DNA of 64,000 bases, taken from positions 10,201 through 74,200 of the forward strand of contig SFJE01000012.1 in assembly GCA_004555175.1 (NCBI GenBank), given 5' to 3'. Within the stretch, counting starts at the first letter, position 1; each line of letters starts with the position of its first letter. The stretch is from Lentisphaeraceae bacterium. Lineage in GTDB: Bacteria; Verrucomicrobiota; Kiritimatiellia; RFP12; DVOR01. Positions 48,391-57,622 of the stretch are shown in pieces. Under the pieces are notes generated by a model, which made no database searches, was not told the origin of the DNA, and saw only the letters and a program-made list of their open reading frames with translations. Position numbers and translations under genes: made by a program.

Positions 48391-49022
48391 AGACCGGCCT
48401 CCCCGAGTTGGCATTGGATCCAGAGTTTGGCAGAGTGGGCGGAGGTTACTTCTTTTGGGCGGCAGAGGGGGTAGAGAGAACAGGCTTCGCAGGCGGGGGT
48501 GTAGGTGGGGGGAGGGGTGATACCGGCATCGATGAGGGCGCGGACGGCGCGTGCGGTGTGTTCGGTCAAGGTGCGTAGGGTTTCGTCGAAGTGGACGGTG
48601 AGCCGCCGGCGTGTGGCGCCATAGAAGAGGGCTCCTTCGGGGATGGTTTCGTGGCGCATTTCCTCGAGGGCAATTGCTTGGGCGCAGAGTTGGACTTCAT
48701 CGGCTCGGTGTTCTTTAGGCTTGCCGTGTTTGTATTCTACGGGATAGGCTTGCCATCCGCTTGGGGTTTTGTGTAGTTCGACCATATCGGCCACGCCAAA
48801 GACACCTAGCCGGCGAGAGATGAGGCGGAGTGCGGTGAGGTGTTTAATGCCGGGGCGCGACTCTTGGCGTTGCTGATCGACTCGGTCGTGCAATTGCGAG
48901 CCGGCCACGGTGAGTGCATTGTTGCGCCAGAGACCTTCAACATGGATCAGCGCGCACTGCCTAGGGCAGAAGCAGTAGTGCTGCAAGGCGGAGATCATCA
49001 CGAAGTCGTCTTCGGGTATCAT
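48387..49022 (-). CDS. cas4: CRISPR-associated Cas4 exonuclease
   Basis: Trims prespacers and checks the PAM before integration. The 211-residue protein has the four iron-sulfur cysteines split between the N-terminus (FCPRQC) and C-terminus (CEACSLYPLC), and the RecB-like nuclease centre GVADMVEL followed by YPVEYKHGKPK. It begins 63 bases after cas7, behind a strong intercistronic hairpin, and overlaps cas1 by four bases. Confidence 0.96.
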   Translation of the reverse strand: MIPEDDFVMISALQHYCFCPRQCALIHVEGLWRNNALTVAGSQLHDRVDQQRQESRPGIKHLTALRLISRRLGVFGVADMVELHKTPSGWQAYPVEYKHGKPKEHRADEVQLCAQAIALEEMRHETIPEGALFYGATRRRLTVHFDETLRTLTEHTARAVRALIDAGITPPPTYTPACEACSLYPLCRPKEVTSAHSAKLWIQCQLGEAGL

Positions 49023-49046
49023 GATTGTGCGAGGCCAAGCCAGAAG

Positions 49047-49080
49047 CCTCTGTGCGGCCGCGGGGGCGGCCGCACAGAGG
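49047..49080 (-). promoter_or_regulatory. 15-bp perfect hairpin between cas7 and cas4
   Basis: CCTCTGTGCGGCCGC pairs with GCGGCCGCACAGAGG around a four-base loop, starting five bases after the cas7 stop. No T run follows, so it looks like an mRNA-stabilising or partial-attenuation element separating interference genes (cas3-cas7) from adaptation genes (cas4-cas1-cas2). Confidence 0.7.
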
Positions 49081-49085
49081 GTGGG

Positions 49086-49988
49086 TTAGAGGAGTTCAAC
49101 GCCGGCTGGCAGTGCGTCGGCACGCACATTCACGGTGTAATCCGAGAAGCTGCGCGGGACGGCGACATCGGGCTTGCGAGTGATGGTGACAAGGTCGAAG
49201 AGTTCATGCGAGGCGGCATTACCGAGGGCCGAGGCGTGCTTGAAGATAATCAAGCGCTGGGTGGCCATCAGACCGCGTGCGGCGGAGTGGTCGTGGTCGA
49301 ACATCACCTTGAGCGCTTGCCAGAACTCAGCGAGGTCCTCTTCGGAGAAGCCGGTCTGGTTAGCGAGCGCTGGGGAGACGAAGCCGTAGGCCACATAGAG
49401 TCCGTAGGGGACCGTATGCTTGCGCCCCATCGTGCGATTGTCACCGCCCTGTTTTTCCGCTTCCGCTTCTGTGGCAACAGCCATACGTGTGATGGCGTGT
49501 TCAAGTGCAACGATGGGGTCGACCGAGCGCGCGAAGGTGAGTTGCACGGGGCCGCGGACCTGTCCGGCGTTGGCACCGGTGGACATCACGGCACCGAAGG
49601 TGCGAATGTCAAAGAAGTCTGCGCACATCTTCTGGCGGGCTTGGGTTACTTCGCTGCCCTGGCCTTGTCCTTCCTTGTTTCGCTTCTTGCCGTCCTTGGG
49701 ATCGGCTGGCGGCGTGCTTAGGTCGATGCCCAACTTGGCGTAAGCGCTATTAATCTCATTGTTGAGGATGGCTTTCTCCTTGACGAAGATGTCGTAGCCT
49801 GCGATGCCGTCTTTGGCTAGCTGAATATAGTTGCGAACTTTGCGCTTGAGGCAGACATCGGTGATGAGGCCTTGGCCGGTCTCGGCATCGACGCGCGGCA
49901 GGTTGCCGGCATCAGGGTCGCCATTGGGGTTGCCGTCTTTAACATCAAAGACGAGCATAAAGTCATAACGGTTTTTGAGTTCGCTCAT
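49086..49988 (-). CDS. cas7: Type I-C Cascade backbone protein Cas7 (Csd2)
   Basis: Polymerises along the crRNA spacer to form the Cascade filament. The 300-residue protein starts MSELKNRYDFMLVFDVKDGN, then PNGDPDAGNLPRVD, the hallmark of Csd2, with FFDIRTFGAVMSTG and GPVQLTFARSVDPI later. GAAAGGA precedes ATG 49988. The length is typical. It begins 30 bases after cas8c. Confidence 0.98.
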   Translation of the reverse strand: MSELKNRYDFMLVFDVKDGNPNGDPDAGNLPRVDAETGQGLITDVCLKRKVRNYIQLAKDGIAGYDIFVKEKAILNNEINSAYAKLGIDLSTPPADPKDGKKRNKEGQGQGSEVTQARQKMCADFFDIRTFGAVMSTGANAGQVRGPVQLTFARSVDPIVALEHAITRMAVATEAEAEKQGGDNRTMGRKHTVPYGLYVAYGFVSPALANQTGFSEEDLAEFWQALKVMFDHDHSAARGLMATQRLIIFKHASALGNAASHELFDLVTITRKPDVAVPRSFSDYTVNVRADALPAGVELL

Positions 49989-50018
49989 TTGGGGAGTCCT
50001 TTCTGTGAGAGGGTGGGG

Positions 50019-50384
50019 TTATTCGGCGTTCTTCTTGGTGAAGAAGTCTTGCCGCTGATGGTAGTATCCAAGGGCAAAGAGGCCTTGGTGTTCCAAGGAG
50101 AGGTGGGCTGGGAAGTCTTGGACGTCGGTCAGGATCTCCTGCATCGTCTTTTCCAGCACAACGCCGAGGCCGGGCTTTTCCTTGCGGAGCTTGGCCAGGT
50201 GGTGTTGGGCCAGACGGATGAGATTGCCAAAGACGGTGACCGGGGTGGCAGAGGCTGCGGCATAGAACTTGTCCTTAATGGTGGCATTCAGGCCTGGGCT
50301 GGCGGATTCTTGGATGCGTTCGAGCACGGCAAAGAGGCGGCCGAGACGATAGCCGATTGCGGTGTTTTCGGGGTCGAGGCTCAC
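50019..50384 (-). CDS. cas11c: Cas11c small subunit, internal start within cas8c
   Basis: In type I-C systems the small Cascade subunit is translated from inside cas8c. Here GAAAGGAA lies seven bases before an in-frame GTG at 50384 (residue 453 of Cas8c), an ideal ribosome site inside a coding sequence. The product would be 121 residues, starting MSLDPENTAIGYRLGRLFAV and mostly helical, the size known for Cas11c. This is a prediction from the known I-C arrangement plus the visible site. Confidence 0.8.
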   Translation of the reverse strand: MSLDPENTAIGYRLGRLFAVLERIQESASPGLNATIKDKFYAAASATPVTVFGNLIRLAQHHLAKLRKEKPGLGVVLEKTMQEILTDVQDFPAHLSLEHQGLFALGYYHQRQDFFTKKNAE

Positions 50385-51740
50385 GGTGATGTTCCTTTCG
50401 TGGTTGGGGTTGGCGAAGCGCCATTGACGATTGAGAAAACCTTTGAGAAGTTTGGCACGCGGGTAGGAGATGGCGTGGTCGGCCTTGATCCGCTGCAAGA
50501 GGGCGTTTAGGAGGGTCTTGGGGAAGGGAAGCCCCGAGAGAATGCTCCGCATCACATCGCCGGCGAGGTTTGGCGTGATATTGTCAAACTTACCTTGGGC
50601 GGCGGTGGAGACGAGGAGCCACTTGAGCGGCAGATGTTCTTTTTCCTTAGGACCGTGGCAGATTTGCAAGTCGGTAAAGTATTCGCGGAAGCGCCCGGCT
50701 ATTTCGGCTACGGTGCCTATCTGCCAAAAGCGAATCGCAATGCGTGCAGCATTGGGCGCAAGGCCGAGGACATAGAAGCGCGTTGTATCCTCGCTGAAGG
50801 CCCCAACGCCGGTCTGGGGCGAAGTTAGGAGCGTTCGGACGCTCTCAACGAGCGCGTCTGGATTGTCTTTTGGGGGATCATCCAGCCAGGTCAGTAGCGT
50901 ATCTTCAAGGGCATCGGATTGTTCCGACCAAAAGACCGTAGTGGCATCGCCAATGACCAATTTTTGGCGCGAGTCCTTTCCCAGAAGCGTATTGAGTGCG
51001 GTGGTATACGCAAAGGCAGAGGTTACGCTAACGGGTGCATTGGCCCCTTGCTCTTTACCGAAGGAGGAAAAGGCCGGTAAGTTGAAGGTGACGATATTTG
51101 CGCCTGTGGTATTGGCGCCAACAATCCCTTTGATGGCCGGGTGGAGCTTGGCGAGAGCTTCGCGTTCGCCAGTCACCAGGTCTATGATCGTTGGCGTTGC
51201 GCTGGCACTCGCCATTTGATTAACGACCGTGCGGATGCAGTCTTCCTCAAAGATAAGTCCGGAAGCGTCTACAAAGCGAAAAGCCATAAAGGCACATCCC
51301 TCTTTCGCTTTTTGCCACGCAGGGAAGCGGTCCAAGGTCTCGGCGAGGTTGGGCGCGGAGAGGAAGGTCAAGACGGCGTGGACCGGGGGAAGGTCGCGGT
51401 AGGGGTGCAGGCGCTCTAGAAAGGCGGCGTGTTGCTGGGCCACGCGCTCGGGTTTTCCGGTCTCCTTGCAGAGAATACCGGTCACGTACTCCACGTTGTC
51501 CCACAAGAAGTAGGGCTCAATGCCAACGGTGCGTTTGACCGCCTGAGGGACCAGGAAGGTCTTGGCACGTGGTTTCTTGCCGACAATCTCTTGGGTGTCC
51601 TCGATGTTGACGAGGTTCCCGGCACGGTCCAAGACAAAGAGGTAGGGAATTTCTTTGCGTTCCCAGCCGAGGGGTGCAATGCCGGAATCGGGGTCGGCCG
51701 CTTTACGGTCGTAGTAGGCTTTAAGGGCTTGCAGAATCAT
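50019..51740 (-). CDS. cas8c: Type I-C Cascade large subunit Cas8c (Csd1)
   Basis: Recognises the PAM and starts DNA unwinding. The 573-residue protein opens MILQALKAYYDRKAADPDSG, the usual Csd1 start, and has the block VEPYFLWDNVEYVTGI-like sequence (IEPYFLWDNVEYVTG) at about residue 75. ATG 51740 overlaps the cas5 stop (ATGA). Its last ~121 codons also encode Cas11c from an internal start at 50384. Confidence 0.97.
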   Translation of the reverse strand: MILQALKAYYDRKAADPDSGIAPLGWERKEIPYLFVLDRAGNLVNIEDTQEIVGKKPRAKTFLVPQAVKRTVGIEPYFLWDNVEYVTGILCKETGKPERVAQQHAAFLERLHPYRDLPPVHAVLTFLSAPNLAETLDRFPAWQKAKEGCAFMAFRFVDASGLIFEEDCIRTVVNQMASASATPTIIDLVTGEREALAKLHPAIKGIVGANTTGANIVTFNLPAFSSFGKEQGANAPVSVTSAFAYTTALNTLLGKDSRQKLVIGDATTVFWSEQSDALEDTLLTWLDDPPKDNPDALVESVRTLLTSPQTGVGAFSEDTTRFYVLGLAPNAARIAIRFWQIGTVAEIAGRFREYFTDLQICHGPKEKEHLPLKWLLVSTAAQGKFDNITPNLAGDVMRSILSGLPFPKTLLNALLQRIKADHAISYPRAKLLKGFLNRQWRFANPNHERNITVSLDPENTAIGYRLGRLFAVLERIQESASPGLNATIKDKFYAAASATPVTVFGNLIRLAQHHLAKLRKEKPGLGVVLEKTMQEILTDVQDFPAHLSLEHQGLFALGYYHQRQDFFTKKNAE

Positions 51741-52459
51741 CGGAAGAGCTCCTCGGAGGTGGGCGAAGGCACGCGGATAACGCCCTGGTTCATCTGCGCT
51801 CGGAAGAAGAGGGGGCGAATCTCCTTGGGGTTGGAGAAGTCGAAGTCGTAGAGCATAAAGCCCAGGTCGCGCGTTTCGGGGATAGGCTGTGCGGCTTCTA
51901 ATTCGGGCTGCTTGATAAGCCGAACGACCTTACAGGAGAATTCGCGGCAGCCGAGGTAGGGGTGCATAAAGTATTGCCCCTTGCTGGCGCGCCGCTCGAA
52001 CATCGCGGCATACTTTGCCGGCTTCTCGTCTGCGCGCACCTGGTCCGCTTCCTGGCAGAGCGCGTGCTCGGCCTCATCAGTTAACCAATCTGGCGCAGGA
52101 TTGCGCACCTTGGCGCGCCGCTCCGGCGGGATGAAGTCAAACTCTGCGAAGAGCCGGTAGCGGACGTCGCGCAAGATGAGCCCGGCGCGCTGTTGCCGTT
52201 CATCCTCAATGAAGATGCCCTTACTTTTAGGGCTGGCTACGGCGGCCACCTCATTGCGGCGGATGCTCGCCCAGCGAATAAGGTTGAGCACCTCAATCTT
52301 CGTCACCCGCCAGGCGATGGCCGGCTTCCAAAAGATGGCCGAGAAGATAGCCCGGGCCGCAGAGGGCGTTATCACATCATAACTTACACGCTCAACCTTC
52401 ATTTCCGGCCGCGTGAAACACGCGAAGTCGCCACTGACTTCCAAACAAAAACCACGCAT
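51737..52459 (-). CDS. cas5c: Cas5c (Cas5d) crRNA-processing endonuclease
   Basis: In type I-C, which lacks Cas6, Cas5 cuts the repeat hairpin and stays bound to the 5' handle. The 240-residue protein has the family start (CLEVSGDFACFTRPEMKVER), then SYDVITPSAARAIFSAIFWKP and QQRAGLILRDVRYRL, and ends with FMLYDFDF before the tail. AGGAGG precedes ATG 52459. It lies 16 bases after cas3. Confidence 0.97.
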   Translation of the reverse strand: MRGFCLEVSGDFACFTRPEMKVERVSYDVITPSAARAIFSAIFWKPAIAWRVTKIEVLNLIRWASIRRNEVAAVASPKSKGIFIEDERQQRAGLILRDVRYRLFAEFDFIPPERRAKVRNPAPDWLTDEAEHALCQEADQVRADEKPAKYAAMFERRASKGQYFMHPYLGCREFSCKVVRLIKQPELEAAQPIPETRDLGFMLYDFDFSNPKEIRPLFFRAQMNQGVIRVPSPTSEELFR

Positions 52460-52475
52460 AGCGCCTCCTGTTTGC

Positions 52476-54662
52476 CTATACCATTATCGTTTCTTCAACC
52501 GTCAATCCATCACGAAAGAGGTCGAACCCAAAGTCTTCCGAATAGAGCGTATCGTGCGGGGCTTGCGCATAGATGCCCGGATGGACTTCTTCCACTACGC
52601 CCTCGGCCAAGAGCGTCTTGAGCCGTTGGCGCGGCACGCTCACGGTAAAGCGCTGCAACTGGCGCATCAGGCCGCGTTTCGCCCCAATCTGCTGAACCTG
52701 CACAATCAACTTCTCGCCCCGATCATAGCGCACCAAGACGCTCTCGGCGCTATCATCAATCATCTGAAAGGCGGCAGCCGCCTCGCGGAACTGGAAACGC
52801 GCATAGGCGGCTCCCTTCACCAGGAACTCCTCAAAGGCTTCACCCAGCGTGTGGGCCCTCGCTTGCAATCGCTCAAAGTAGCGCGGAAAGGCTTCTGGCG
52901 CATCCAATGGCGGCCGTTCGGGAAGCGCCAAGAGTTCAGCGGTGGCATATTCTGCCCAGCGTAGTTCGCCGCGCGGACTCTCTTGTGGCGGATAGAAGAC
53001 CACCACTTGCCCGGGTTCGCCAAGGCGCCCTTCCCGGTTGCACCGCCCGGCCGATTGCGCAATCGAAGCCAAGCCCGTGAAGGCGCGATAGACCACCGGG
53101 AAGTCGATGTCCACCCCAGCTTCCACCAACTGCGTGCTAATCACGCGAATGGGTTCACCCTGGTTAAGCGCAGCCTTTATCCGGGCAATGACACGCGAAC
53201 GGTGCTCGCCACACATCGAGGCCGAGAGGTGAATTGTCCCAGGTGGCATAAGATCGTAAAGTGCGCGGCAATCCCGACGCGTATTGACCACGCAAAGCAC
53301 CTGCTCAAAGCGCGTCAATTCCGCAGCAATCTCCTCCCACGATTGGCGTTCGGCCGTCTTTGGAAATGTCCACTGCGTACGCTTGAGTCGCTCGTAGAGG
53401 CGCATCTCTGGCGAGATGATCTCACGCACATTTGAGAGCCCCGGCAGATTTGGTTGTGTTGCTGTGGAGAGCACAAAGGTAGTGCCGTAGTTTGTGGCCA
53501 ACTCCGCCATCGCCCAAATGCATGGCTTGAGCAACTTCATTGGCAAAAGCTGCACCTCATCAAGGATGACCACGCTCTCGGTAAGATTGTGCAACCTTCG
53601 GCAACGGCTCGGCTTACAGGCATACAGCGATTCAAAGAACTGCACCGTGGTGGTTACCACCACTGGCGCATCCCAGTTCTCCGCCGCCAGACGCGACTGC
53701 TGCGTCTCGCGCTTTGGATCGAAGGAACTGTGGTGCTCGAGCACACTCTCTTCGCCCAGAAATCCCCGTAATACATCCGCTGTCTGTTCAATGATGGAGG
53801 TGTAGGGGATGACATAGAGAATCCGCCGCTTGCCATACTTCAGCGCGTGGCGGAAGGCGAAGGCCATTGCCGAGAGCGTCTTGCCACCGCCCGTCGGCAC
53901 CGTCAGGGAAAAGAGTCCCGGAGCTGCTTCAGCCGCCCGTTCGCACGCAGCGCGGATTTCCGAGCGCACCTGGTTGACGGCTGTGCCGGCCGCCGTGCTT
54001 TCCTTCTCCGCCAGCCGTGCGAAGAAACGTTCCGCCAACTCTGACAAGGGCTGGTAACCGCCGCGGGCCGCCGCGCGCGCGCCATCCATAAAGCCTTCGG
54101 TATCCAGAAAGTCTGCATCCACCAGGCAGGAATAGAGCATCCGCAGCCAAAAGGCCAGGTTATGCGTCGATAACGGAAAAGGCCGTTGCTTCGGGAGTTG
54201 CAGGGCCGCAAGATGCGCCGTTAACCACGCCTGGACCGCAGGTTCCGCAAGCTGCGCTTGCTCCTGCTCCAAGCGCGCCTCCAGCGCTCCATTGGGCGTT
54301 TCTCCGCCACTCCAATCAGGCAATCCTGCGTGGTGTCCGGCCAGACAATAGGCCAATAATTGCCCCATGGGTTTCCATTGAGCCTTCGCCCAACACGCCC
54401 CAACTCCCGAGTGGCCGTGCTCAGAGGTGTCATACGCCTCATCGGTCAGTCCATTGGCGCGGGCTAGATAGCGCTGAAACGCTGACCGTGCTTTCCCGGC
54501 ATCGTGTAGCCACCCCAACACCTCGCCCCATGCACGTGACCTAAAGGCTTCGGCAAAGTCCCCCGCTAAGGCCGCCACCTGCCGAGAGTGTACCTCCAGT
54601 GGCTGCCACTGTTCACGCGGTTTCTCTGCTAGGCTATGCGCATAGACCGCTTCATACTCCAT
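52476..54662 (-). CDS. cas3: CRISPR-associated helicase-nuclease Cas3
   Basis: Degrades DNA marked by Cascade. The 728-residue protein has an N-terminal HD nuclease (His25, His53-Asp54 in WLHDAGK, EHGHSG, GHHAGLPD) and a C-terminal SF2 helicase: VPTGGGKTLSAMAF (Walker A, about residue 257), VVILDEVQLLP (DEVQ box), VLSTATQPN, and QSAGRCNREGR (motif VI). I choose ATG 54662 because GAGG lies five bases upstream and the protein then begins MEYEAVYAHS; earlier in-frame ATGs reach 54713 and cannot be excluded. It is the first gene of the cas operon, driven by a promoter at 54725-54753. Confidence 0.96.
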   Translation of the reverse strand: MEYEAVYAHSLAEKPREQWQPLEVHSRQVAALAGDFAEAFRSRAWGEVLGWLHDAGKARSAFQRYLARANGLTDEAYDTSEHGHSGVGACWAKAQWKPMGQLLAYCLAGHHAGLPDWSGGETPNGALEARLEQEQAQLAEPAVQAWLTAHLAALQLPKQRPFPLSTHNLAFWLRMLYSCLVDADFLDTEGFMDGARAAARGGYQPLSELAERFFARLAEKESTAAGTAVNQVRSEIRAACERAAEAAPGLFSLTVPTGGGKTLSAMAFAFRHALKYGKRRILYVIPYTSIIEQTADVLRGFLGEESVLEHHSSFDPKRETQQSRLAAENWDAPVVVTTTVQFFESLYACKPSRCRRLHNLTESVVILDEVQLLPMKLLKPCIWAMAELATNYGTTFVLSTATQPNLPGLSNVREIISPEMRLYERLKRTQWTFPKTAERQSWEEIAAELTRFEQVLCVVNTRRDCRALYDLMPPGTIHLSASMCGEHRSRVIARIKAALNQGEPIRVISTQLVEAGVDIDFPVVYRAFTGLASIAQSAGRCNREGRLGEPGQVVVFYPPQESPRGELRWAEYATAELLALPERPPLDAPEAFPRYFERLQARAHTLGEAFEEFLVKGAAYARFQFREAAAAFQMIDDSAESVLVRYDRGEKLIVQVQQIGAKRGLMRQLQRFTVSVPRQRLKTLLAEGVVEEVHPGIYAQAPHDTLYSEDFGFDLFRDGLTVEETIMV

Positions 54663-54724
54663 ATCAACCTCACCAACGATGGACATATCGGAACTCATAC
54701 CTCCAATGAACACTTTCCATCGTA

Positions 54725-54753
54725 AGTGTAGTATACCAGCCCTACTTTGTCAA
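54725..54753 (-). promoter_or_regulatory. Sigma-70 promoter for the cas operon
   Basis: On the - strand TTGACA, a 17-base spacer and TACACT. It lies 63 bases before the chosen cas3 start. Confidence 0.75.
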
Positions 54754-54755
54754 GG

Positions 54756-54897
54756 AGCCCGGGCGGGGCTTCTGACCCGGGCTAGGTGTGAAAGCGGAGC
54801 AGGCCATTGCAAAACCTCCTTGCCCCGGGGCTTTCTCGCATCCGCCCCGGGTTCGCCTCGAGGTAGGCCCGGGTTGACCTCGAACCCGGGCCGGGCG
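54756..54897. repeat. Cluster of CCCGGG palindromes (REP-like)
   Basis: A hairpin AGCCCGGG/CCCGGGCT (54756-54783), further GCCCCGGG motifs, and a perfect 10-bp hairpin GGCCCGGGTT/AACCCGGGCC with a GACCTCG loop (54866-54892). The latter shares 15 bases with the tandem repeat at 17556. The rest of the gap to mutS holds an AT-rich patch (CTTAATTCAATTAAG) and no visible gene. Confidence 0.75.
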
Positions 54898-55003
54898 GAA
54901 TTAATAAGACTCAGACTTAATTCAATTAAGACTAAGGGTTAATAGTTGAGGTCGAGGCGGAAGCGCATTGAGCCTGGGGCTGGGGAAGGGAGCGGGGAGG
55001 GGT

Positions 55004-55079
55004 GCCCGTTCTGACGGGACGCGTCCTCGCGGCCCAAGTGGGGGCTAGGCCGCCGGGGACGGTGGCTTTCAGAACGGGC
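55004..55079. repeat. 11-bp inverted repeat downstream of mutS
   Basis: GCCCGTTCTGA (55004-55014) and TCAGAACGGGC (55069-55079) are perfectly complementary with 54 bases between, and a GGACGCGTCC palindrome lies inside. It could fold as an RNA structure at the end of the mutS transcript, but there is no T run. Confidence 0.6.
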
Positions 55080-55120
55080 GACGGAAGTGCGTGCGAACTG
55101 CGACGGCCCCGGGGCGAGTG

Positions 55121-57622
55121 TTAGAAGAGCTGCATTTGGCAGGCGGGATCTTCGCCAGAGCTGGCACGGCGGCGCTTGGGGATCTCGAGGCGGACGGTTT
55201 TCTGGCTCTCGAGGCTGGAGAGGATGTCGTTGGCGCGGGCGATGACGGAGGTGGGCATGCCGGCGAGGCGGGCAACGTGGATGCCGTAGCTCTTGTCGGC
55301 CGAACCGGGGACGATTCGGCGGAGGAAGACGATGGTTTCGCCTTGGTCGCGTACTTGGACGGTGTAGTTCTTGACGCCGGGGAGGACGGCGGCGAGTTCG
55401 GTGAGCTCGTGGTAGTGGGTGGCGAAGAGGGTGCGGGCTTTGCGCTCGAGCTGGTTGTGGAGGTATTCCACCACGCTCCAAGCGATGGAGATGCCGTCGA
55501 AGGTGGAGGTGCCGCGGCCAATCTCGTCGAGGACGATGAGGGAGCGGCGGGTGGCGTTGTTGAGGATGTTGGCGGTCTCTTGCATCTCGACCATAAAGGT
55601 GGAACGGCCGCGGGCGAGGTCGTCGCCGGCACCGACGCGGGTAAAGACGCGGTCGATGAGCCCTACGTGCATTGCTTCGGCCGGGACGTAGGAGCCGAGG
55701 TGGGCCATAATGGCGAGGATGGCCACTTGGCGGATGTAGGTGGATTTACCGGCCATATTCGGCCCGGTGATGAGGATGATCTGCTGGGAGGAGCCGTTGA
55801 CCTGGGTGTCGTTGGGGACGAAGCGTTCGGCGCCAGGCTGGAGTTCAACGATGGGGTGGCGGCCTTCGCGGATGAAGAGCTCGGTGGAGTCGTCGACCAC
55901 CGGGCAGGTGTAGGCGAGGGCGAGGGCGCGGTCGGCAAAGCCTTGGAGGACATCGAGCCGAGCGACGGCGGTGGCAGTGGCCTGGATTTCGGCTAGGTAG
56001 GCACAGGCCTTTTGGCGGAGGTCCTGGAAGAGTTCGTATTCCAGGGCGTTGCCCTTCTCCTGGGCGCCAAGGATGCGGCTTTCGTACTCCTTGAGCTCGG
56101 GGGTGATGAAGCGCTCGGCGTTAACAACGGTTTGGCGGCGCTCGTAGTTGGCCGGGACGTTGGCGAGCTGGCCTTTGGAGACCTCGATGTAGAAGCCGAA
56201 GACATTGTTGCGGCGGACACGGAGGTTTCGGATGCCGGTGGCTTCCTGTTGCTGGAGCTGGTAGGTGGCCACCCAGTTGTGGCCCTCCTGGGAGGCGGTT
56301 CGGAAGTCGTCGAGCGCGGCGTTGTAGCCGGAGCGGAAGAGGCCGCCTTCGCGGATGGTGAGGGGCGGATCATCGACCAGAGCGGATTGAAGCTCGCCGG
56401 TGAGCTCGGGGAGGTCGTGGAGAGCGGCAAAGATCTCCTGGAGGGCGGGCGATTGGGCCTGGGCAATGAGCGCACGCAGGGCGGGGATCTGGGCGAGGGA
56501 GTCGGCCAGGGCGCGCAGGTCACGGGCGTTCCCCGAGCCGCCGGAGAGGCGGGTCATCACGCGTTCGAAGTCGCGCGTGTCGGCCAGGTGGGCGCGCAGG
56601 TCGGAGAGGAGACGGCGGTTGGCGATGAGTTCGCCAACGGCGGCTTGGCGCGCGTGGATAGGCTCGAGTTGGCGGAGCGGGGAACGAATCCAGGCGCGCA
56701 GGAGGCGCTTGCCCATGGGGGTCTTGGTGCCGTCGAGGACGCCGAGGAGGGTCTCGGCTTCGGGGCGGCCGCCGGGGACGGGGAGGAGATCGAGGTTGCG
56801 GCAGGTGCATTCGTCGAGGGCCAGGAAGGCGCTGCCCTGGCGGACGGTGAGGCCGCGGACATGGGAAATGTCGCGATGGAGCTCTTGCCAGACGTAGTGG
56901 AGGAGTGCGCCGGAGGCTTGGACCCAGGCGGGGCGGGGGCCTTGGCCGCAGTAGCCTTCCAGAGAGTGGATCTTGAAGTGGCGCTTGAGCATGTCCTCGG
57001 CGGCATCGGGCATAAACTGCCAGGCGTCGGTCATCGTGACGGTACCGGCGACCTCGTGCGTGAGGGCGGGGGCGAAGAGGGCAGACTGCTCGTCGGAGAC
57101 CAGGGTCTCGCTGGGGGCAATGCGGCGGAGGGCTTCGATGAGCGCGCCGGCATCGGGGGCGTCTTCCACGCAGAGTTCGCCGGTGGAGAGTTCGAGCGCG
57201 GCCACGCCATAGGTCTCCTTCTTGCCGGCGAAGACGGCGGCGATGAAGTTGGAGGCATTCGCGTCGAGGATGCTCTCCTCGGTGAGCGTGCCGGGGGAGA
57301 CGATGCGGGTGATTTCGCGGCGGACCAGACCCTTGGCCGTCTTGGGGTCCTCGGTTTGCTCGCAGACGGCGGCTTTGAGGCCGGCGCGGACGACCTTGGC
57401 GAGATAGCTATCGAGCGCGTGGTAGGGCACGCCGCACATCGGCACGCCGGCGCGTTTGGTGATGGTAACGCCGAGAATCGGGGCCGCGCGGTGGGCGTCC
57501 TCAAAGAACATCTCATAGAAGTCGCCCATTCGGAAGAAGAGGATGGTCTCGTCGTCCAAGTCCTCCTTGGTCCGGCGATACTGGCGCATCATCGGGGTGA
57601 GGCCGTCGGATTCCTTAGCCAT
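55121..57622 (-). CDS. mutS: DNA mismatch repair protein MutS
   Basis: Recognises mismatches and recruits MutL. The 833-residue protein has the mismatch-reading motif FFRMGDFYEMFFEDA (Phe-Tyr-Glu, about residues 35-40) and the ATPase with GPNMAGKSTYIRQV (about 625), LIVLDEIGRGTSTFDG and FATHYHEL. ATG 57622 follows GGAGG and lies inside the end of ribF (overlap of eight bases), so it is coupled to that gene. Being the tail of a nusA-infB operon is unusual for mutS. Confidence 0.98.
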   Translation of the reverse strand: MAKESDGLTPMMRQYRRTKEDLDDETILFFRMGDFYEMFFEDAHRAAPILGVTITKRAGVPMCGVPYHALDSYLAKVVRAGLKAAVCEQTEDPKTAKGLVRREITRIVSPGTLTEESILDANASNFIAAVFAGKKETYGVAALELSTGELCVEDAPDAGALIEALRRIAPSETLVSDEQSALFAPALTHEVAGTVTMTDAWQFMPDAAEDMLKRHFKIHSLEGYCGQGPRPAWVQASGALLHYVWQELHRDISHVRGLTVRQGSAFLALDECTCRNLDLLPVPGGRPEAETLLGVLDGTKTPMGKRLLRAWIRSPLRQLEPIHARQAAVGELIANRRLLSDLRAHLADTRDFERVMTRLSGGSGNARDLRALADSLAQIPALRALIAQAQSPALQEIFAALHDLPELTGELQSALVDDPPLTIREGGLFRSGYNAALDDFRTASQEGHNWVATYQLQQQEATGIRNLRVRRNNVFGFYIEVSKGQLANVPANYERRQTVVNAERFITPELKEYESRILGAQEKGNALEYELFQDLRQKACAYLAEIQATATAVARLDVLQGFADRALALAYTCPVVDDSTELFIREGRHPIVELQPGAERFVPNDTQVNGSSQQIILITGPNMAGKSTYIRQVAILAIMAHLGSYVPAEAMHVGLIDRVFTRVGAGDDLARGRSTFMVEMQETANILNNATRRSLIVLDEIGRGTSTFDGISIAWSVVEYLHNQLERKARTLFATHYHELTELAAVLPGVKNYTVQVRDQGETIVFLRRIVPGSADKSYGIHVARLAGMPTSVIARANDILSSLESQKTVRLEIPKRRRASSGEDPACQMQLF

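Noticed and set aside
48391..48414. Earlier start for cas1 at 48414
   Set aside because: The GTG at 48390 has GGGGAGG upstream and gives the normal N-terminus.
54663..54713. Earlier start for cas3 at 54713
   Set aside because: Possible, but ATG 54662 has the better-spaced ribosome site and a family-like N-terminus.
54898..54950. AT-rich patch with CTTAATTCAATTAAG as a replication origin
   Set aside because: Too short, and no cluster of DnaA boxes is visible.
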